In this document: piece by piece, positions 56,001 through 64,000 of the stretch
Layout: each line of letters starts with the position of its first letter
Numbering within the stretch: position 1 is the stretch's first letter
NCBI GenBank assembly: GCA_018873225.1
Contig: JAEILZ010000003.1
Location: 2,666,001 to 2,730,000, forward strand
Direction of reading: 5' to 3'
From: [Phialemoniopsis] sp. UDSM-2020
Lineage: Eukaryota; Ascomycota; Sordariomycetes; Thyridiales; Thyridiaceae
DNA length: 64,000 nucleotides
The notes under the pieces: model-generated
Told to the model about the DNA's origin: nothing
The model's input: the letters and a program-made list of their open reading frames with translations, nothing else
Databases searched by the model: none
Position numbers and translations under genes: made by a program

Positions 56001-57038
56001 CTAGAAGGAGATTTGCTGCTGCCAAGTGGCTGGCGTCAGGCCAAGAGTCTCGAGCATGTGCGTCCACCTCTCACTTCCCTTCTCCTTCTTCTCCATGTAC
56101 TTGAGTAATCTCTGGCGCCTGTGGCATAGATTCCTCAAGTTCCTCTTGTTGTGCTTGTCCTTCTGGCCCTTGGGGGCATCGAGAGCTTTCGATAGCACGC
56201 GGATCTTGGCAGTCAGAATGGCGATCTGGACCTCGGAAGACCCGGTGTCGGGTCCGGCCCTTGCCACCGGCTCCGTGGCTTGTTGCTGACCAGCAGGTCC
56301 CCGGGGCCGTGGTCGAAGTGTCTGGTCTGTCTTGTGGCGTCCAAAGGTGTCGACACACCGCCGGATGTTGGCATGCAGCCTATCTTTGCTGCTGCCGTTT
56401 TCCAGGGCCGTGATGCGCTGGAGAGCAACGACTGCTCTTCGGTGATTCTCCTCGTATTCGGCCTTCTCCCTCTCTCTGGCGACAGGGTCGATCAAGGTAG
56501 AGTTTGGGTTTTCCAGAGGCTCGGCCAGCTGGTAAGACGTTGCTATTGCCTCCTCGAGCTCGGACTTGGAGAGTAGGTGGTTGAGGATCTCGGGGGAGGT
56601 AGGCAAGTTCTGCGTCTCGCCGATGGTAGTCCCTTGCCCATCAGTCGTCGACATAGGGCGACCGGCCTGGCCTGCCGTGTCAAAAGATTCGACAAATGGC
56701 GTCGGTCTGCCATGAATCTGGTCACCCCAGCCGGCGTCGCGTGATTGCTTGAGCTCCTCCTGCTTCTTCACATGTACTGCCTTGCGCTGCTGTATCTGGG
56801 CCCATCGATAGGGCTCCTGCTTCATGAGCCGTTTCTTCTCTTTTTGCGAAAGGTTCGCGGTTTGCGTGAGCGGCAGGAAGGGGGTTGCCGAGGGTTTCGC
56901 GGCAGGTCGGAGACACACTACACCAGCATCGAGTTAGGATGCCATTGGGTACAATGGACTGTATGTCAGAGTGATTTGGGCAGACTACTCACATGTCAAG
57001 CTCCTGAGCCCTTCCGGGCCAGGTATCCGTGGAGGCAT
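56001..57038 (-). CDS. MRPS28: Mitochondrial small-subunit ribosomal protein uS15m
   Basis: Two exons (56993-57038, 56001-56917) give 320 aa. The S15 domain lies at the C-terminus (about 230-310): DTGSSEVQIAILTAKIRVLS, HNKRNLRNLCHRRQRLLKYM, then WTHMLETLGL. The long N-terminal extension, beginning MPPRIPGPEGLRSLT, is basic and serves as the mitochondrial targeting and fungal-specific region. uS15 binds the central domain of small-subunit rRNA; yeast Mrps28 is the orthologue. The intron has a GTGAGT donor and a CTAAC branch site 14 nt before TGTAG. It shares a divergent promoter with cytosolic ribosomal gene RPS0, so a mitochondrial and a cytosolic ribosome gene sit head-to-head. Confidence 0.93.
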
Positions 57039-57519
57039 AGTTCTGATCGGATGAAGGCTTCCAACAATGGCACGCCAACAATACACCTCTCATCTCATCA
57101 ACGAGAAGGACTCCCTACCATAATGCTCTATCTAAATTTTTGGAGTACCTCGCACGGTTGTCCAGCATCAATCGAGGCTAGACCATGTTAAGACTAGCGG
57201 CTTTCTCCCATGGGAACATCATGGCGCCGTGCCGAGTGCCAGAAAGAAAGAAAAATGATTATGTCAGCTTTGGGACGATTGATTTGATAAGGGCTTGCGC
57301 CAAAAAGTCCCAGTCCAATGGAAAGAAACCCTGGCGGGGCAGCGAACTGGCCCACAAACAATTTTCGATAGCTTGACTGGACTATGCCACTTTTTTCGAG
57401 GTATCGCGAAATTCTCTGGTAGTGAACTTGACAACCACATCACCACCGGACAGGGAAATTCCTCCAACGCCATTCTTGCCAACCTCTACTCTCCTTCACC
57501 CAAGGAAAGATCAATCAAA
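57039..57519. promoter_or_regulatory. Divergent promoter, uS15m (-) and RPS0 (+)
   Basis: A 481-bp spacer between two ribosomal protein start codons. The RPS0 side is C-rich before the ATG. I see no gene in it. Confidence 0.6.
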
Positions 57520-58592
57520 ATGGCTCCCAACAACCTGCCCGCCGCCTTCAATGCCACCAGCCAGGACATCGAGATGCTCCTGGCTGCGCAGTCGCACATC
57601 GGCTCCAAGAACCTTCAGGTTCACATGAACCCTTACCTCTGGAAGACCCGTGCCGACGGTGTCAACGTCATCAACGTTGGCAAGACCTGGTAAGTTTTCT
57701 TCTGTGTGCGCAATGCATATCATCACCTCGAACTGGGGGCGATCCTTTGATCGCAATCCCAAGTCTGCGGAGAGTCTTGGACCGGTGGTTGTAGTTCGGA
57801 GCTGACAGATTCGTCCTACAGGGAGAAGATTGTCCTGGCCGCCCGTATCATCGTCGCCATCGACAACCCCTCCGACGTCTGCGTTATCTCTGCCCGTCCC
57901 TACGGTCAGCGTGCCGTCCTCAAGTTCGCCGCCCACACCGGCGCCCAGGCCATTGCCGGTCGTTTCACCCCCGGTAGCTTCACCAACTACATCACCCGCT
58001 CGTTCAAGGAGCCCCGCCTGATCATCGTCACCGACCCTCGCACCGACGCCCAGGCCATCAAGGAGGCCAGCTACGTCAACATCCCCGTCATCGCCCTCTG
58101 CGACACCGACTCCCCCACCGACTTCGTCGACGTTGCCATCCCCACCAACAACAAGGGTCGCCACGCCATCGGCTGCGTCTGGTGGATGCTGGCCCGTGAG
58201 GTCCTCCGCCTCCGTGGCACCATTGCCAACCGCGAGAACCCCTGGGACGTCATGGTCGATCTGTACTTCTGTATGTGCTCACGCTGCCAGGATCTATATG
58301 TCGGAATGTTTGCTAACCAGCCTGTGTCACAGACCGCGACCCTGAGGCCGAGGCCGAGGAGAAGGTCGAGGAGGAGAAGCTCCCTGGTGTTGAGGAGGAG
58401 GGTGCTGCCGCCATCGAGTCGGGCTTCGCTACTGCCGGAGGCGACTGGGAGGCTGCCCCCGCTGGCCTCGCTGCCGCCGCCCAGCCTGCCACTGGTGAGT
58501 GGAGCGAGGCCGCTGCCGGCCAGCAGTGGGATGCTGGTACCGGTGGTGCCCAGTGGTCTGAGGAGACCCCCAAGGAGGCTACTCAGTGGTAA
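57520..58592 (+). CDS. RPS0: 40S ribosomal protein uS2 (RPS0/RPSA)
   Basis: Three exons (57520-57689, 57822-58270, 58333-58592) give 292 aa. The S2 fold is evident: [100 protein letters not shown]. The C-terminal extension is acidic ([12 protein letters not shown]) and ends in WS/W-containing repeats (GEWSEA, QWDAG, QWSEE, TQW), as in eukaryotic RPSA. The protein is needed for 40S maturation and sits at the mRNA exit side. Extreme C-ending codon bias marks very high expression. Confidence 0.98.
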
Positions 58593-60021
58593 ACTTAGGA
58601 GGTCTCTTGTGGTGTCAAATTAAAATGGTTCTGGCTCGGAAAACTTGCACACGCATCATCTACTGGGGAAATGGGATGGCGAAGACTCTTGCATTGGCCT
58701 GTCGCTGAAGTCACTTTCTTGGCTTTGAGGGTCACACTTGGACCGCACTAATGAGGGAAAGATACTCGAACTTGGATCATTTGGTCTGCGGGAGAGGGAA
58801 AGCCCTGTGTGGGACAAGAGGGGTTGGCTTAATCGCGATTCCGCCCTTACCTAGAAACACGGATACAAAGGCATGATCATTGAAATAACAGAGAAAATAC
58901 CCAAAATTTGACAACTCAGCTGTGCCCCGAGGAATCCACTTTGTCCCACAGTGTACTCGGGCTGGGATATCTGACAGTAAAAACCTGGTTTGCTGCATAA
59001 GTAAATGCACATTGTGGGACTATGGTTCATTCAATTTAATGTCCAGTTCACATGCGATGACAAGCTAGATAAATATGGATGGGTTCCGGAAGAGAGACAC
59101 GCTCAACGGCTTTCAGACTTGAATTATTGCTCCAAAGCTAGGCTCCATCGTTTAGCAAAGAGACTGCGATCCTGGTCTATATGAGACAACAAGACAGAAC
59201 ACCTTGAAACCCTCGGCCATTGAAAAGACCAGAAGACCAGATGTCCAACAAGCTCCCAGCCAGCCGGCCATCCCAACCCTCCCATAATTACGGGGCAATG
59301 TGCCGGATCAGCAGGACCCTGAAAGTCTTCATTCCTCGTAACTCGTGCAAATGAAAAACCCAAAACCCCATCCTGCCTACTTCGCTCTCCCCATCAATCC
59401 TCCTAGCCTGTCTAGTACCCGGTTCCAGTATGTTTCATACCCCGATCTCTATGGATAGAGAAATCGGAATGAGGGGAGTGGTGCCGCTATAAGAAATATA
59501 GAAAATAAGACAAGGTTTATGAAGAGACATGAATGACTGCCTTGGGAAGAGATAATATTTTGAGATCTGCAAGAACAGTATCCCAGAAAAGATAAAATGC
59601 CGCTGATGATCCCGTGCCACTTAGTATCCGACAGCCATGATCACTTGACTAGATCTTGCTCTCAGATGCGATGCCGGGGCACCATTGGCTCTGTGATCTA
59701 GTGAGACCGTAACAGCGCGCTGCTGGTCCATGTGGTGTATCGAAACTCCTCAGGATGGAAAGGTGGTCGCAAGCAGTTCAATCGCGTATTCCAGATGATG
59801 TTGATGCAATGGGGTAGAGGCGGGTATGAATAACAATGTCTTGATGCGAAGCCAAACGACCAACTGATGCATTATAGTGCACAGGGGGGATCTGCCGTCC
59901 AGATCCATAGACAAACGCCTTACTTATGCTGCTAGTGAAATGGGAATTTGAACAGTGAAATACAATGTAGAATCGATGATGATGATAGGCGTCCAACACC
60001 GTCGATGTTGGAAATGGTAGC
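58593..60021. other. Convergent 3' spacer
   Basis: 1.43 kb between the 3' ends of RPS0 (+) and the kinase gene (-). AT-rich, no ORF longer than about 80 codons of protein-like character. I see no gene. Confidence 0.6.
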
Positions 60022-63000
60022 TCAGTCGCTGTACACTGCGACCTTCTTGGCGGTCTCGGTGCTGGCGATGCTCGTGTTTGTGTCTCTCCGTCTGACGTTC
60101 ATGGGACCCCTTGTAGATGAGGCCGCTTGGGTCTCCTTCGGTGGTCGCCTCTTTGCCTTGAACATGAGAAGGCCCTCGTCGCTGTCGCTGTCGCCATCCT
60201 CGTCGTCCGCGAATTGAGTCGCACGAGCCAGAGGAGAAGTGCGACTAGCCCTTGACGCACCTGGATCTAATTGCACTGGAATCGCACCAATCTCACCCTC
60301 ATGCACATCTTCTTCGAATTCCCGATGCTCCAGGGGGAATCCGGCGAGGGGCTCCTTGTTCAAGGCTGGTGGCGTCAGAGACTCGGTTGTATCGACAAGC
60401 GAGGGGCCGTTGTTCACCACGCCAGGATTGCCAAGGAATTCTCCCTCGACATCTGCAGAGACAGAGCTGGCTCCACTGAGCAGAGCCGGAAGAGATGGGT
60501 CAGATTGGAAAGCGAGCATGGGATCCTTGGCATCCCTCGTGGTATTTGACCCATTGCTGCCAGCCGGGCTCATGATCTCGCTTGGGCTTGTCAAAGGCGT
60601 CGCAATTGCACCAAATGATGTTGACTTAGAGGAACCGCCGGCAGCCATGTCTTCTCTAGAGGAGCCCACTCGTTGCATCGGAGGATGCTCGTCATCCGGC
60701 GAAGGAGGGCATGGAATGCTGGCGGGATCCTTAGTCCTCTCGGCTTCGATAGCACGTTGACGTTTTGTCCTTTCCTCGTGCTCCTGCCTCTGGCGTCGGA
60801 ATAGCTGTTCCTGCGCTCGAGCGAAGGAGTTTGCGTCGGAGGAATTGTACACGCGAGGCGGTGGTGTTCGACCATCAGGGATATCCTGGATCCGGTGAGC
60901 AGTCGATGGCCTCTCCTCGAGTACAGTCTCCGCTCGTCGCCTCGTCTGAATATTGCCTTCAGACTTCTGCTGTGCGTGCTGCGAAACTGTTTTGGCTCGA
61001 GACAAGTACAGACTGGGACCTGCGGCGTTGAACTCTTTGCTGAGGTCAGTTGAGCGAGCAGGTCGCGGCTGCTTCGACCAGAGCAAGCTTCCTGGGGCAT
61101 GAGCCGAGCTGATGCCCACCTTGGCTTCAGCACGTTTGTCTGCACTGGGAAAGACCAATCCGGCACGATCCATCGACCTGGAGCGGGAAGCGTCGTCAGC
61201 AGTGGCGCGCGCTTCCCGTGTTGTCCTCAGCGAAGCAATAGGATCGTCTTCCTTCATATCACCGAGGGGAGTGGGAGGAACCGTGACGGATTCTTGGAGA
61301 GGTGGAGTGAGGGCGAGGAATGCATTAGTGATGGAGCGTGCGTGTACGTGACGTGTCAACGGGCGCTGGAAGCCGGAGTGGTGCCAGCTGCTCGGCTCGT
61401 CTCTCCCTCGCGTTTCTGATGATGCGAGGTGCTTTGCGGCAAGGTCTCCGAACGAGCCGGGCTGCGACTGAGAGAGGCCAACACCTTCCTCACGGGGCGA
61501 GTCACGAGGACTCGCCGTGACACTCTGCGCCAAAGGGTGTTCGGTCGGCAGCTGGGTGACGGTGGCGAAGTAGTCGTCCCCTCGAAGACTTTTTCGACGC
61601 ATATCCCGATTGTATGGAGTGCCCGGGTTGGCAGGGCTGTCACTGGCGGAACTAGCTGCACTGCTGGTAGCCCTCCTTCGCGAAGCGCTTTCGGCACGAT
61701 CAGAGCGTGAATGCATGACCTTGCCGACAGCCTTCTTGACAACAGACCTGGCACGCTCGAGGAAGGTAAGGGGCACAACGGCTCTACCGATCTCCCTGTC
61801 GTCAACCTGAATCTTGCGGCCGGCTGTGCGCCTCGAAGGGTCTGTGTCGTCAATCCAGGCAATAAGATCGTCGATACCTTTGACGACCCATGGATGGCGT
61901 TTGACTTCTCGAAGTCTGATCCTCTTCTCGGGATTCTTCGTCAGCATTCGCTTCAGTAAATCAATGAGGAGATCGTCGATCTCTTCATAGACGAGATCGT
62001 CGTCATCTCGGTAGGGCTCGCGATTGACGCGTTGGTAAAGAGAGGTTTGAGTGGGAACAGTAATGGGCTCTACCGGCTTCAGCCGACGAGTTGGGATGTA
62101 GACGTCTTCAGTAGCGATCTTCTTAAACATCGAAAACTCGTCTTCGGCCATGAAAGGGATGCGAGCAAAAATCAGGCAATAGAGCGTAACTCCCAGCGAC
62201 CAGACATCGATCTGCTCTGACACCTTGGGAGGTTCCCTCTCCAAATCGGTGTAGCACAGCTCGGGTGCGAAGAAGGCGGGTGTCCCTACTGTCCTCGACA
62301 GCTCACGATCATCGTCAAAGTCTCGGGCTTCTGACTCGGAGACGGTGTCATCCGGCTCGCCTTCTCTGATTGGGCGTCCAAAATAGGATACACCGAAATC
62401 GGAAATCTTGACGCGATAGTCTTTAGTCCATAACAGATTCGCTGGCTTGATGTCTCTGTGGACGACGCCTTCGTAGTGAAGATACTCGAGGCCAAGTACA
62501 GTATCTCTGAACGTGGTCCTTGCCTGATCGATAGTAAAGCATGGGACGTAGGAGAAATCGTCAGCAAAGGGATCGTGTGCTTGGGCGTTATAGTCGATGG
62601 ACGACATGTGCGAGATGATAGAGTCTGCCATGCTCGGCGACCGGGCTCGAAAGGCCGGGTCCTCGAGAGAGCCGGGCACTGACACATCTCCTAAAGCCGA
62701 CATTGACCCTGGGTTTGAGCGCAGGGCACATGGAGTTTCGAGATCTTCCTCATCAGGTACAGAAGGCAGATCGAGCTCTGACGACTCTGACGTTCCAGCT
62801 CGTGAAAGAGACTTTCCCGACACGCTTCGAGAAGGGGCACGCGAGTTGTCTCTGGAGCGAGCCATTTGCTGTACCGAACGCCGGCTGCGAATAGAGAGAC
62901 CCTGGCCCAGTTGCTGCGACCGGGAGTCGAGCTCTTCATCATCAGTCGCACCATACTCCAAGCTCCAGTAATCGATATTTGATGCGCATTTCGACTTGGC

Positions 63001-63937
63001 CTTGGCGCGCTTGAGCTCCTTGACCATGAGACGATGCTCCAGAAGCCGACCGTAGTCTTCCTCTTCCTGACTAAGCTGCTCGCCTCGCGTCTCCCTCTCC
63101 ACCCTTCGGCGCTCCCATGCGCATATGTGAGGAAGGCCCTTCTTCCTCCAGACAATCTCGCCAAGTTCGACATGCTCTAGCACCATGTAGATCTTGCGGA
63201 GTTCGGGATCATCGATGACTTCGAGAAGGGCAACCACGTTGGGGTGTCGAATCTTCTTGAGGATGGCTATCTCTCGCTTCGTATTCTGTTGTGGATCAAC
63301 GGCGGACACCCTGCCAAGCCGTCGTGACTTAGAGAGTCGAGGGATAATCTTGATAGCAACGCTGTCTCCAGTCTCGAGATTCCGAGCCCGCTTGACCTTG
63401 CCATGCTGGCCACGGCCAATCTCCTCGATGACCTCGTACTGATTAATCAATTTTCGACCGGTGGTGAAGTCTCGGTCGACATTGGCCGTGTGAGTCCTGA
63501 AGAATGAGAAGCGTCAGTGTCTTATCTTCATTTGCATGCCTGAACCCCACCTAGGCTGCCTTTTCCCGCTGCTGCTCGGAGACAACGGCTCGAAAGAACC
63601 AGCGCGCGTGGCATCGAATACCAATTGAGACAAGCCGAGAAAGGGAATTGGAGGAGGGAGGGCAGAAGGATTGACGAGGGACGACTCACTCTCTGACTTT
63701 GTGGGTTTGAAGCGGGTGAAGAAAAGGGCTGGGCGTGGCACCCAGAGGCGTGGCACCTTCGGATCCGGGTTGCGAGGCAAAGGACATGTTGGGCCGCACA
63801 TTGAGCGGACTGAACAGGCCCGGAGAGGATATCGGGGTGCTATTGGCAGTCCTCTGCTGGAGCTGGGACGCAGGAGGAGGGAGAGCGGTATGGAGGTGAG
63901 GGTGCGGGCGAGCGGTTTTTGGCGTTTGAGAATCCAT
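60022..63937 (-). CDS. CaMKK/Snf1-activating type Ser/Thr protein kinase
   Basis: Two exons (63690-63937, 60022-63496) with a 193-nt intron give 1240 aa. The kinase domain starts at INQYEVIEEIGRGQHGKVKR (about 100), with the ATP lysine in VAIKI (about K132), HRDIKPANLL (about 429), DFGVSYFG (about 449), the activation segment TVGTPAFFAPE and IDVWSLGVTLYCLIFARIPF. Between the hinge (EHVELGE) and the catalytic loop is an insertion of roughly 200 residues, Ser/Arg-rich. The activation segment and long disordered tail fit the Sak1/Tos3/Elm1 and fission yeast Ssp1 group, which phosphorylates Snf1/AMPK. The C-terminal 600 residues are low-complexity with many SP/TP sites and end in a basic stretch. 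The start at 63937 is the first ATG in frame. Confidence 0.92.
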
Positions 63938-64000
63938 GGCGAAGGCTACGGCGGATTCGGCGGGATTCACAGGTCGACATGCTGGCCGTTCAACGAGAGC

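Overview
The window is nuclear DNA of a filamentous ascomycete (Pezizomycotina, most likely Sordariomycetes). Genes are interrupted by short introns of about 50-100 nt with GTANGT-type donors and CTRAC-type branch points. ATP-citrate lyase is split into two divergently transcribed genes, and there are Zn2Cys6, DHA1-MFS and GH72 genes of fungal type. I see no bacterial operon, CRISPR array, rRNA, convincing tRNA or intact transposon. Gene models were built by joining reading frames at splice sites by eye; the exon sums are all multiples of three.

Layout: 0-4 kb, DUF866/CZIB zinc protein, Rpr2/Rpp21 RNase P subunit and ZPR1, all on +. 4.5-5.9 kb, a secreted repeat-rich protein (-), followed by 2.8 kb without a gene. 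8.7-11.2 kb, cobalamin-independent methionine synthase (-). 13-20 kb, an AT-hook CENP-Q/Fta7 kinetochore protein (-), an ER thioredoxin-like membrane protein (+), Cnl2/NKP2 kinetochore protein (-) and EAF3 (+). 20.9-28.5 kb, mitochondrial uL30m (-), acl1 (-) and acl2 (+). 29.2-34.5 kb, a startless Gln/Cys-rich ORF, a GH72 glucanosyltransferase, a possible gene relic and a DUF2470 membrane protein, all on -. 35.7-44.7 kb, a Zn2Cys6 regulator (+), a 1065-residue orphan protein (+) and a DHA1 transporter (-). 45.9-50.1 kb, prefoldin subunit 4 (-), a CENP-W-like histone-fold protein (+) and a YAG7-like RGG protein (+). 50.9-58.6 kb, MGMT (-), NOP58 (-), VMA6 (+), mitochondrial uS15m (-) and ribosomal protein uS2/RPS0 (+). 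60-63.9 kb, a CaMKK/Snf1-activating type kinase (-).

Most genes are housekeeping: ribosome and snoRNP, V-ATPase, prefoldin, acetyl-CoA and methionine metabolism, chromatin and kinetochore. Many are arranged head-to-head over 350-800 bp shared promoters. The unusual observations are: three inner-kinetochore (CCAN) genes inside 34 kb, two of which (the CENP-Q/Okp1 and Nkp2 homologues) belong to one subcomplex and both have stop-free, in-frame introns; a 1006-nt EAF3 intron holding a promoter-like tract and a 132-codon ORF that can splice in phase onto the MRG domain, giving a possible chromodomain-less isoform; very short first coding exons, including one that is only the ATG; a Gln/Cys-rich open frame without a start codon behind the GH72 gene; and recurring short palindromic motifs confined to intergenic DNA. 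I did not find a clearly new multi-gene system.
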